In this document: one piece after another, positions 26,148-34,043 of the stretch
Numbering within the stretch: the first letter of the stretch is position 1
Layout: each line of letters begins with the position of its first letter
Assembly: GCA_016222905.1 (NCBI GenBank)
Contig: JACRPZ010000032.1
Coordinates: 1 to 45,285, forward strand
Direction: 5' to 3'
DNA: 45,285 nucleotides
DNA from: Nitrospirota bacterium
Lineage (GTDB): Bacteria > Nitrospirota > Thermodesulfovibrionia > UBA6902
Translations under genes and position numbers: made by a program
The notes under the pieces: generated by a model
Seen by the model: the letters and a program-made list of their open reading frames with translations, nothing else
Databases searched by the model: none
What the model was told of the DNA's origin: nothing

Positions 26148-27733
26148 TATTTTTCTTTAATCTTAAATCCTAAATCCTGAATCTTCTTCTCAACACGTTC
26201 TTTAAGTGCTTCTTCCTTATCATTGACATGAAGCGACTTGCGCCATGCATCAACCGCTGCTTCCTTGTTATTCAGCTTAATATATACATCTCCAAGATGT
26301 TCAAGAATAACAGGATCGTCTTTTGTAATATCCGACGCTTTCTGTATCTCCCGCAGTGCCTCTTCATACATCCCCTTCTTAAAGTAAACCCACCCGAGAC
26401 TGTCATGGATATAGCCGCTTTCAGGCTCCAGAGCAACAGCCTTTTTAATCAGGTCAAAGGCTGCATCAAGGTTAATTCCCATATCCGCATAAGTATATCC
26501 CAGGTAATTGAGCGCATCAGCGTGATTCGGATTGATCTCTATAGTCCTCTTAAGGGCGCTGAACATATCATCCGGCCTTTTTGTCTTTTCATATACTATC
26601 GCCAGATTAAAAATTATATCATCGTTCTCAGGAGCGATAGCGAGCCCCTTTTTAAAGACTTCCTCAGCCTTTGCATAGTCCTCTCTTTGAATATATAACA
26701 TGCCTATATCCAGAAGAATCGCGGGATTTTCAGGCATCTGAGATGCAAGCGTTTCGTACTGCCCTATCGCCTCGTCATACTTCTTCACCAGACTGAGGAG
26801 TTTGGCATAAACATATCTTACCTCCTTATTATCAGGGTTAGCAGAAATGATTACGCTTATCTCTTTCTCAGCTTCTGCAAACCGGTTGTTCTCTATATAT
26901 ATATTTGCAAGCATCATGTGGATCTCCATGTTGTCCGGCTCCTGCCTGATGCCTTCTGCCATAAGGTCAACCGCCTTGCTGACTGCCCCCTCTTTGAGAT
27001 AAATTACGGCAAGCCTTTTTCTTGCCTCAATGTTATACGGATTAAGCCGTATAGCTTCCTCATAATTAGACGCTGCCTTATTCATATCTCCAACAGCCTC
27101 ATAAGAAACTCCAAGCAAATGAAAAGCCGCGTCTAATGACGGCCTTAATTCAACAGCCTTTTCAAGCTCATTGATCGCCGGTTCGAACCTCTTTGTCTCG
27201 GAATAAATCTTTCCAATGTAATATCTTACAAACGCATTATCCGGCTCTATCTTTACAGCCTCCCCTAATACCTTCACCGCCTCATCAGGTCTGTTGCTGA
27301 TAACATATATATGCGCAAGATGTATGTAAGCATCCATCTTTTCAGGGGCAAGCTTTATCAGTCTGGCATAGATATCGCCCGCTCCTTTAAGATTTCCCTG
27401 TCTTGAATATATCTCTCCAAGCAAAGAGAGCACGGGCACGTAAGCCGGATTTTGCTTAATTACATCCTCAGCTATTTTAGCCGCATCTGCCAACTTTTCT
27501 GCCTTAAAATAAAGGCGGCTCATTTCAGTCCTGAGATAAACAGATCCCGGGTCTTCATTAAGTGCGAGCTTCAGATGTTCCAGCGCCTTGTCCCAATCAT
27601 ATTCTGCCTCTGCCGCAGCAGAAAGAATATACTGATAATAAGAGTCCTTTGAGAGTTCAGTGGAGGCCGTCTTCCTTGTAGTAGCGCATGCCGCAGCAAG
27701 CAATATCATAAGAACCGCTGTAAATATCCTCAT
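26147..27733 (-). CDS. TPR-repeat lipoprotein
   Basis: About 528 residues from the ATG at 27733, chosen because it puts a signal peptide with lipobox LLAAAC at the N-terminus (MRIFTAVLMILLAAACATT). The longer frame to 27775 spoils the signal. The mature part is made almost entirely of 13 or so tetratricopeptide repeats; a PDEAVKVLGEAVKIEPDNAFVRY-type spacing of 34 residues is clear. It is probably anchored in an outer- or inner-membrane leaflet as a scaffold; the partner is unknown. It heads the TPR-ispE-tRNA-prs-rplY-pth run. The last residues (QDLGFKIKEK) are encoded by a heptamer array. Confidence 0.85.
   Translation of the reverse strand: MRIFTAVLMILLAAACATTRKTASTELSKDSYYQYILSAAAEAEYDWDKALEHLKLALNEDPGSVYLRTEMSRLYFKAEKLADAAKIAEDVIKQNPAYVPVLSLLGEIYSRQGNLKGAGDIYARLIKLAPEKMDAYIHLAHIYVISNRPDEAVKVLGEAVKIEPDNAFVRYYIGKIYSETKRFEPAINELEKAVELRPSLDAAFHLLGVSYEAVGDMNKAASNYEEAIRLNPYNIEARKRLAVIYLKEGAVSKAVDLMAEGIRQEPDNMEIHMMLANIYIENNRFAEAEKEISVIISANPDNKEVRYVYAKLLSLVKKYDEAIGQYETLASQMPENPAILLDIGMLYIQREDYAKAEEVFKKGLAIAPENDDIIFNLAIVYEKTKRPDDMFSALKRTIEINPNHADALNYLGYTYADMGINLDAAFDLIKKAVALEPESGYIHDSLGWVYFKKGMYEEALREIQKASDITKDDPVILEHLGDVYIKLNNKEAAVDAWRKSLHVNDKEEALKERVEKKIQDLGFKIKEK
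26156..26183. repeat. heptanucleotide tandem array at the 3' end of the TPR gene
   Basis: Four 7-base units with consensus yTrAATC on the plus strand, the middle two TTAAATC and CTAAATC. It encodes the C-terminal tail of the TPR protein and stops two codons before the end. Confidence 0.72.
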
Positions 27734-27789
27734 TATATTACACATGAAAATTATTATGGCATACAAATTTGGCAAATAACAAACTGCAA

Positions 27790-27986
27790 TTAACCACAGA
27801 GAACACAGGGGAAATATATTGATAGTAAAAGAAGAATTGACGGTTTTTAATGATTTTCTCTGTGCACTCTTTTATGCAAGAGTAAAGTTGATTATTTTTC
27901 AAAAATATAAGGAGAGAACAGAGAGAATTACTTGGAAATAAAGGTTTTTTAAAAATCAAAAATGTCTCTGCGAACTCTGTGGTTTT
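27790..27986. mobile_element. non-autonomous inverted-repeat (MITE-like) element
   Basis: This fills most of the 317-base gap between the TPR gene and rfaE1. The terminal inverted arms are TTAACCACAGAGAACACAG at the left and CTGCGAACTCTGTGGTTTTA at the right. A second, inner pair (TTCTCTGTGCACTC and GAGAGAACAGAGAGAA) lies within. No credible gene is present. Elements with CCACAGAG termini are, from memory, widespread in environmental bacterial genomes. Confidence 0.7.
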
Positions 27987-28058
27987 ATTTAAATGCATTG
28001 TTTGGGATTAACGGCAATCTCTGTTTTTTATCTTAAAATCCTGTCAAAGGTTGCGATA

Positions 28059-28064
28059 TATAAT
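28059..28064 (+). promoter_or_regulatory. -10 box of the rfaE1 promoter
   Basis: Perfect TATAAT 28 bases upstream of the ATG at 28093. No good -35 lies 16-18 bases upstream. Confidence 0.4.
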
Positions 28065-28092
28065 GCCGAAATGCTAAATTTATTAACCGAAA

Positions 28093-29058
28093 ATGAAAAA
28101 TTTATTTAAGAAATTCAGCAAGACAGGCGTTCTTGTTATCGGCGATATCATAGTTGACCAGTATATATGGGGAAAAGTGACCAGGATATCTCCTGAGGCG
28201 CCTGTGCCTGTGGTGCAGGTGACTGACGAAAGCCTGCTTTTAGGCGGAGCGGCAAATGTTGCTCATAATATCGCTTCCCTTGGCGGCAAGGCCTTTATTG
28301 CCGGCGTTATAGGCAGGGATGATATGGGAAAGACCCTGATAGAGAAGATGAAAGAAAACAACATAAATACAGACGGCGTCATCGCAAAAGAGACAAGGCC
28401 CACAATAGTAAAAACCAGAGTAATCGCGCACAGCCAGCAGATAGTGCGTTTTGACAGAGAGATTAAATCCGATATCAGCAGCGCGGCTATATCATCCCTT
28501 CTAATCTACGTTGAAAAGTGCCTGCCGAAAATAAAAGCCATAATAGTCTCGGACTACTGCAAAGGATTAATAACAAGAGATCTGATCAAAAAACTTCTCC
28601 GGATTGCCGGTTCAAAGGTATTTATTGCGGTTGATCCGAAGATAGGCCATTTTAACTATTACAAAGGCGTGCATCTTATAACACCTAATCTTTACGAGGC
28701 GTCTGTCGGCTCCGGCATAAATATTTCGGACGAGAAGAGTCTGGTTATGGCAGGCAAAACGCTCATGAAAAAACTCGATTGCGGGACGGTGCTTATTACA
28801 AGAGGAGATGAGGGGATGACGTTATTTGAAAAGAATAACAGGATAACGCATGTACCAACCTTTGCAAGAGAGGTATATGATGTAACAGGCGCCGGAGATA
28901 CTGTCATTGCCACATTTGCTCTCTGTCACTCAGCCGGAATAAGCTCAAAGAATGCCGCCATCCTGGCAAATCATGCGGCAGGCGCCGTGGTAGGAGAGAT
29001 CGGGACAGCAGTAGCAACCCGGAATGATATTATAGCCAGCGTTAAAAGAAGCAGATAA
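28093..29058 (+). CDS. rfaE1: D-glycero-beta-D-manno-heptose-7-phosphate kinase
   Basis: PfkB/ribokinase-family kinase phosphorylating heptose 7-phosphate for ADP-heptose synthesis (LPS inner core). 321 residues, matching the kinase half of bifunctional HldE; the nucleotidyltransferase half is absent, so a separate rfaE2 is expected. Motifs: VLVIGDIIVDQYIWGKVTRISPEAPVPV, LGGAANVAHNIASLGG, VSDYCKGLIT and the ATP/anion hole REVYDVTGAGDTVIATFAL. It is monocistronic on the plus strand. Confidence 0.92.
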   Translation: MKNLFKKFSKTGVLVIGDIIVDQYIWGKVTRISPEAPVPVVQVTDESLLLGGAANVAHNIASLGGKAFIAGVIGRDDMGKTLIEKMKENNINTDGVIAKETRPTIVKTRVIAHSQQIVRFDREIKSDISSAAISSLLIYVEKCLPKIKAIIVSDYCKGLITRDLIKKLLRIAGSKVFIAVDPKIGHFNYYKGVHLITPNLYEASVGSGINISDEKSLVMAGKTLMKKLDCGTVLITRGDEGMTLFEKNNRITHVPTFAREVYDVTGAGDTVIATFALCHSAGISSKNAAILANHAAGAVVGEIGTAVATRNDIIASVKRSR

Positions 29059-29171
29059 CCGGGAGAAACTATCGTGATTATTCTCCTTGACAATAAATCA
29101 TCAGTATGATTCAATTTATATATCGTATTATATGAATTAAAACTATTTTAACGGGAGGAAAGGGGTAAATA

Positions 29172-30938
29172 ATGAAAAAGATCGTTTCTATTTTTCTGGC
29201 TCTCTTTTTAGCATCATGCGGCAGTTATCAGTCCGCAGGCAATTCCACAACCGCTAAAAGCGGTACAGTATCAGAGACCGGCAGTCAACAGGTCCCGGCT
29301 CAGTTAATACCTAATGACACATATTTTTTTCCGAATCAATGGGGCATGCATAATACAGGGGATTACGCCTACGGCTACCCTGACAATGACATTGACGCTC
29401 CTGAGGCATGGAGCATCACTTATCCCGGAGGAAATATCCCCGAAGGAAGTAAGAATGTAGTGATAGCCGTCATTGACACAGGCATTGATTACAATCATTC
29501 CGATCTTGTCGGCAATATCTGGACTAATCTAAAAGAGCAGCTGGGCGACTACAATGATGACGGTTGCCCGGGTGTGTGCGGAGCGGATGACGATGGCGAT
29601 GGGCTAATAGATGAAGCCCTGAAGGTCCCGGGTATTCTGGCTTTCGACGATGATGAAAATGGTTATCCTGACGACATTAAAGGCTACGATTTTTACAACA
29701 CTGACAACGATCCGATGGATACTGTCGGACACGGCACGCACGTGGCAGGCATCGTCGGCGCACATGGAAATAACGGCGAAGGGGTCACCGGCGTAATGTG
29801 GAGAGTAAAACTAATGCCTTTAAAAATTTTTGATGTGGAGACAATAGCTGGTAAAGATGAGGTGATAGCAGCGAGTGACGAAAATATTGCAGAAGCCATC
29901 AGATATGCTGTTGATAATGGCGCAAAAGTAATAAATGCAAGCTGGGGAAGCCTCGAATACTACAGAAAAGTGTATGATGCAATAGATTACGCTAATACTA
30001 ATGGAGTACTCTTTGTCGCTTCTGCAGGCAACGGGAGGGAAGACGGTCTGGGAGGTATTGACTTTGTCGGAGACAACAATGATTTGTTTCCTCACTATCC
30101 TGCGAGTTTTGACCTGCCGAATATAATATCGGTCGCCGCTACGGACCAGCGCGACCAGCGGGTTCCGTTCAGCAATTATGGCCCGTTGTCAGTAGATATT
30201 GCCGCTCCCGGTGTTTATATCTGGAGCACTGTGCCTAACTGGATGAGCACTTTTCCTGACTTCGGCAGACTGGAAACTCTTGAGGGGGCATCAATGGCAG
30301 CGGCCCATGTATCAGGGCTTGCGGGACTGCTTATCGGTTATTACGACGGAGTTCAGAATACACAATTTGCTCATTATGATGTTCGCAACACTATCCTTAG
30401 ATATGTTGACTGGCTTTCGAGCCTTGACGGCTGGATCGCAACTAACGGAAGGATTAACGCATACAAAGCAGTATCCTCCCTGCTGACGCCTACCGGCCTG
30501 ACCGCCAAGGCAAACCCTTTTAAAATTCCGAACCCTTCTCTTCCTTCTGATGCCATAGCAGATTCACCAAGCATTACCCTTTCATGGGCTGACAATGCAA
30601 CAAGCTATGACAGAAGATACAAGATAGAGAGGAGATCGGACGGCAACTTTGTCGAGATAGCTAATGATATTGGACCGGACAGCACAACTTATACCGATTC
30701 CGCCGGGCTCGAACCCACGACTTCATACACGTATCGTATCAGGGTATATAACAAGATCGCAAACTCATCTTATTCTGAGGTAGCTGTGGCTGAAACGCTA
30801 TCAGATGGAGAAGGAATCCCGCATGGCGGCGGAGGATGCTCAATTACTGCCGGAAAAGATGCCGGAAGGGTTGATCTTCTCGTAATGCTCCTGCCGGTTG
30901 CGGCCATATTGACGCTGATAAAGAGGCGTAAGAGATAA
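29172..30938 (+). CDS. S8 (subtilisin-like) protease lipoprotein with Gly-Gly-Cys/TM/Arg sorting tail
   Basis: 588 residues. Lipoprotein signal MKKIVSIFLALFLASC, lipidated Cys16. The peptidase domain (about 50-430) has catalytic D102 (AVIDTGID), H187 (GHGTHVAGI), oxyanion N287 (ASAGNG) and S374 (EGASMAAAHVSG). An Asp/Gly-rich insert at 126-172 (DDDGDGLIDEA) may bind calcium. A fibronectin-type III-like domain covers about 450-545. The last 38 residues form a sorting signal: HGGGGCSI (Cys556), a hydrophobic helix and KRRKR. This is like the JDVT-CTERM class handled by a dedicated CPBP protease, and a CPBP gene follows. GGGAGGAAAGGGG precedes the ATG. It is probably extracytoplasmic and surface-exposed. 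Confidence 0.88.
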   Translation: MKKIVSIFLALFLASCGSYQSAGNSTTAKSGTVSETGSQQVPAQLIPNDTYFFPNQWGMHNTGDYAYGYPDNDIDAPEAWSITYPGGNIPEGSKNVVIAVIDTGIDYNHSDLVGNIWTNLKEQLGDYNDDGCPGVCGADDDGDGLIDEALKVPGILAFDDDENGYPDDIKGYDFYNTDNDPMDTVGHGTHVAGIVGAHGNNGEGVTGVMWRVKLMPLKIFDVETIAGKDEVIAASDENIAEAIRYAVDNGAKVINASWGSLEYYRKVYDAIDYANTNGVLFVASAGNGREDGLGGIDFVGDNNDLFPHYPASFDLPNIISVAATDQRDQRVPFSNYGPLSVDIAAPGVYIWSTVPNWMSTFPDFGRLETLEGASMAAAHVSGLAGLLIGYYDGVQNTQFAHYDVRNTILRYVDWLSSLDGWIATNGRINAYKAVSSLLTPTGLTAKANPFKIPNPSLPSDAIADSPSITLSWADNATSYDRRYKIERRSDGNFVEIANDIGPDSTTYTDSAGLEPTTSYTYRIRVYNKIANSSYSEVAVAETLSDGEGIPHGGGGCSITAGKDAGRVDLLVMLLPVAAILTLIKRRKR

Positions 30939-30956
30939 TCTATAAATTGCAAATGG

Positions 30957-30996
30957 CCGAGGGAGCAGTTACTTTCTCTGCTCCCTCGGTTTTTTT
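30957..30996 (+). terminator. intrinsic terminator after the S8 protease gene
   Basis: Twelve-base-pair stem CCGAGGGAGCAG / CTGCTCCCTCGG with a nine-base loop, then seven T. It lies only six bases before the CPBP start codon. Confidence 0.88.
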
Positions 30997-31002
30997 AATA
31001 GT

Positions 31003-31551
31003 TTGGACATTCAGAAAAAAAAGGCTTTATATTCATACATAATCTTACTTTTAACAGTATCCGCTTATCACGCCTTCTCTTTACACTTTATCAGATACCT
31101 CATCCCATTCCTTCTCATATCAGCCTCTTATGCCCTTCAGAAGATGATAAACCTGAGATTCAATGTACGGGACGCCCTTGCGGGCATTATTGCGTCTGCC
31201 GCTATTTTAGCGCCCTTTGGATACATTCTGTCGCTTACAGGAAGGTCCTTTGAGCTTATGCCATTCAACGGCCTGGTCTTTCAGCTTCTTTCTGCGTCAT
31301 TCCCTGAAGAAGTCTACTTCAGGGGCTTCCTGCAGGAGAGATTTGGCAATAATATAAGGGGAATAGTGCTGACAAGCCTTCTCTTCTCTTTGATGCACTT
31401 GCCGAGGCTTATATTTCTTGGTGATATTTATTCAGTAATGACCTTCTTTCCTTCCCTGATTATGGGATTTCTCTATATGCGCACAGGCAATATCCTGCCA
31501 TCAATAATCTTTCACTTCTCCGCGAATGTAGTGTTTCTGGGATTTTATTAA
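31003..31551 (+). CDS. CPBP-family glutamic intramembrane protease, candidate sorting enzyme for the S8 tail
   Basis: 182 residues, about five to six membrane helices. CPBP (CAAX/Abi) motifs are complete: EEVYFR (E102, E103, R107), FSLMH (H132) and HFSAN (H171, N175). Proteins of this family and size include MrtJ-type enzymes that process JDVT-CTERM-like tails. The adjacent S8 gene has such a tail, hence the assignment by context. The start is taken as TTG at 31003; there is no Shine-Dalgarno and no alternative ATG before residue 48, which would delete the first helix. Expression may depend on readthrough of the terminator just upstream. Confidence 0.75.
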   Translation: MDIQKKKALYSYIILLLTVSAYHAFSLHFIRYLIPFLLISASYALQKMINLRFNVRDALAGIIASAAILAPFGYILSLTGRSFELMPFNGLVFQLLSASFPEEVYFRGFLQERFGNNIRGIVLTSLLFSLMHLPRLIFLGDIYSVMTFFPSLIMGFLYMRTGNILPSIIFHFSANVVFLGFY

Positions 31552-31553
31552 TA

Positions 31554-31590
31554 ACTCCCCTCCTATTTTAGGAGGTGCAGGGGTGGTAAA
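31554..31590. repeat. GC-rich palindromic repeat, left copy
   Basis: Reads CTCCCCTCCTATTTTAGGAG then GTGCAGGGGTGGT. A related sequence occurs in inverted orientation at 33941-33975. The pair brackets the toxin-antitoxin cluster. A degenerate third copy can be seen at 32530-32582. Confidence 0.6.
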
Positions 31591-31634
31591 TAGATTCATA
31601 ATATATACTCGAGTGTCTCAGAACAACAACCCCC

Positions 31635-31663
31635 TTGACACACAGTCTGCGTATGCATACAAT
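31635..31663 (+). promoter_or_regulatory. vapBC1 promoter with embedded operator
   Basis: TTGACA (31635-31640), 17-base spacer, TACAAT (31658-31663). A perfect 10-bp palindrome GTATGCATAC at 31651-31660 overlaps the spacer and -10. This placement would let VapB or VapBC repress its own promoter. Confidence 0.75.
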
Positions 31664-31689
31664 TAAAGCATATCAAGGAGGTGCATAAT

Positions 31690-32499
<810 letters not shown>

Positions 32500-32609
32500 G
32501 TAGAGGAGTAAAAAAATACAACCTCATAGCTCCCCTCTGCCTTCTGGCTATTTTAGGACCAAAAGCAGGAGAGGCTTACGGGGTGGTAAGGGGAAAGCCT
32601 GAAGAGCAT

Positions 32610-32635
32610 AAAAAAGGGGGGTGAAACCCGCCCCG
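32610..32635 (-). terminator. probable intrinsic terminator of vapBC2
   Basis: On the minus strand GGGGCGGG, a TTTCA loop, CCCCCC and a run of six T, about 50 bases after the vapC2 stop. The stem has one bulged C. Confidence 0.6.
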
Positions 32636-32683
32636 CGTTCAAGAAATATGGGATGTCTCTCACTAATTCTCTACAGTAGCTTT

Positions 32684-33097
32684 TTAATAAATGAGTTTCA
32701 GACATTTATCAGCGGTTAAGACTTTGAATGGAAGAGCAGGGTTGTGTTTCAGGAAGTGCCGATTCTCAGTGACGAGGGCATCAGCGCCGACCCATTCGGC
32801 ATATGCGGCAATGAAGGCATCAGCAGGTTTAAATCCTCTTGCTTCATATTTTGCGCCTAATTCAAAAGGAATAAGAAAATCTTCGTCAATTATGGTTATT
32901 TCGGAAACAAATTCAAAAAATTCCTGGAATACTTCAGGGGCTGAATTGCGTCTTACCTCAGTTACTATGGTGCGGGGTATTCGCAGTGTGTATTCCAAAG
33001 GAGAAGTTGCCAGCAGATTGATAACCGCCCTGCACGATGGTTTTTGGGTAGTTGCAAAGGCATATATGTATATGTTTGTATCAAGAATGAGCCGCAA
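32684..33097 (-). CDS. second VapC-like PIN-domain toxin
   Basis: 137 residues. N-terminal LILDTNIYIYAF with the first Asp, IPRTIVTEVRR with Glu, KPADAFIAAYAEWVGADALVTENRHF with the last acidic residues. The subfamily differs from vapC1. The start is TTG at 33097, inside the upstream small gene, with GAAGAG just before it. It sits between the two 225-bp direct repeats. Confidence 0.8.
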   Translation of the reverse strand: MRLILDTNIYIYAFATTQKPSCRAVINLLATSPLEYTLRIPRTIVTEVRRNSAPEVFQEFFEFVSEITIIDEDFLIPFELGAKYEARGFKPADAFIAAYAEWVGADALVTENRHFLKHNPALPFKVLTADKCLKLIY

Positions 33098-33254
33098 ATT
33101 TCTCTTCCCAGATATCTTCCCTTGACTTACGAAGCTTCTTGATAATTTCTTCGTCGCTCATACCTTCAAAAGGCGATCTGCTTTGAGATGCAAGTTGATA
33201 AATTTTATCAAGATGTTTTTTAGCGCGTTTGGGATCAGGTTTTTTGGTTTTCAT
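33081..33254 (-). CDS. antitoxin-like partner of the second PIN toxin
   Basis: 57 residues, highly charged: begins MKTKKPDPKRAKKHLDKIYQ and continues with GMSDEEIIKKLRKSREDIW. AGGTGATG precedes the ATG. It overlaps the toxin start by 17 bases, the usual antitoxin-toxin coupling. C-terminal EEIIKKLRKSREDIWEE resembles the toxin-binding helix of short VapB/Phd-type antitoxins. I infer the function from position and composition. Confidence 0.7.
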   Translation of the reverse strand: MKTKKPDPKRAKKHLDKIYQLASQSRSPFEGMSDEEIIKKLRKSREDIWEEKFAAHS

Positions 33255-33274
33255 TTTTCATCACCTCATGCTAA

Positions 33275-33303
33275 AGATTACTATGCGGCAAAGGATATGT
33301 CAA
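33275..33303 (-). promoter_or_regulatory. sigma70 promoter of vapBC2
   Basis: On the minus strand TTGACA (33303-33298), 17-base spacer, TAATCT (33280-33275), followed by the Shine-Dalgarno and ATG at 33254. Confidence 0.7.
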
Positions 33304-33324
33304 GGCGATAACATAAAAAAGAGG

Positions 33325-33549
33325 CGGGCAGATACCGGGATTGAATATTTACAAAACATAAACTGCGCCTGAACTTCAATTAAAACTCATTTTAAACAAG
33401 AGATCACTTCTTTGGTCTTGGGGCAGGGACGCCGTACAACATCCCCTCAGCGCTAATATCTTCATCTATGTCGGGCCAATGTATCCCTTGACCATCTCCA
33501 ATAATCTCACAATGTTGCCGCTGTTCCGGCTTTGCCTCTGATAATCTCA
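33325..33549. repeat. 225-bp direct repeat, copy 2
   Basis: Second copy of 32275-32499. It begins with a duplicate of the 3' end of vapC1, ending in the same ACAAAACATAA stop region, although no vapC precedes it here. It ends exactly at the break in the DUF2442 gene. Confidence 0.95.
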
Positions 33550-33632
33550 TCAACAAGATACGCTGTAATAGTGTCTTCTGTAACTTTCACATCTTTAATT
33601 TTTATTTCCTGGAGTTTAACCGCAGTACTCAT
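33404..33632 (-). pseudogene. disrupted DUF2442 gene
   Basis: It starts MSTAVKLQEIKIKDVKV and continues TEDTITAYLVD, a proper DUF2442 N-terminus. The frame then shifts and meets TGA at 33507 after 41 codons. The C-terminal half (LSEAKPEQRQ, then IIGDGQGIHWPDIDED) follows in another frame to 33404. About 13 codons that normally join the halves (GRTISVPLAW-like) are missing. The junction is at about 33549, the edge of the direct repeat. It overlaps the DUF4160 gene by 17 bases, the normal DUF4160-DUF2442 arrangement. Confidence 0.85.
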
Positions 33633-33852
33633 GCCATGCCTCCTTTATTTGTTCTGCCTTTTTGTAAATAATTTCTCTAATAGCGTTTAGTTCCTTCGGG
33701 GAAAAGCCGCTATTCTTACACAAAGCAATCGGCTCTAACCAAAACTTACAGATCATATTTTCTCTTTGAACATGTACGTGTTTCGGTTCATTGCAATCAA
33801 AACTATAAAAGTAAAATCTATATGGTCCCTCAATATTCTTTATTGTTGGCAT
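33616..33852 (-). CDS. DUF4160 protein, putative toxin-antitoxin component
   Basis: 78 residues, matching DUF4160: PTIKNIEGPYRFYFYSFDCNEPKHVHV near the N-terminus and NSGFSPKELNAIREII in the middle. DUF4160 genes are typically followed by DUF2442, as here, and the pair is often listed as toxin-antitoxin-like. Its partner is broken in this strain or assembly, so the function may be lost. Confidence 0.85.
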   Translation of the reverse strand: MPTIKNIEGPYRFYFYSFDCNEPKHVHVQRENMICKFWLEPIALCKNSGFSPKELNAIREIIYKKAEQIKEAWHEYCG

Positions 33853-33940
33853 ATGAGTAATTATCAGGGAATTACCTGTATTTTGTCAAAAACTATTCCG
33901 GTTCCCTTTGAGGCAAGCAAGCTTTTTGATCTTCATTTAA

Positions 33941-33975
33941 ACCCACCCCTGCACCCCTCTTTTTAGAGGGGTAAG
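33941..33975. repeat. GC-rich palindromic repeat, right inverted copy
   Basis: ACCCACCCCTGCACCCCTC then TTTTTAGAGGGG. Its reverse complement matches the repeat at 31554-31590, including the GTGCAGGGGTGG core. Confidence 0.6.
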
Positions 33976-33986
33976 ATTAAGGGCAC

Positions 33987-34018
33987 AAAAAAAGAGGCGG
34001 GCCAATGGCCCGCCTCTC
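33987..34018 (-). terminator. intrinsic terminator of the Ig-like lipoprotein gene
   Basis: On the minus strand a ten-base-pair stem GAGGCGGGCC / GGCCCGCCTC with a three-base loop and seven T, about 25 bases after the stop codon. Confidence 0.92.
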
Positions 34019-34043
34019 CTATTTAACATCATTCAAGAACCGC

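Noticed and set aside
33404-33632. In-frame TGA at 33507 in the DUF2442 gene as a selenocysteine codon, given selA nearby.
   Set aside because: The homologous C-terminal half continues in a different frame, so the cause is a deletion and frameshift, not read-through. No SECIS-like structure was evident.
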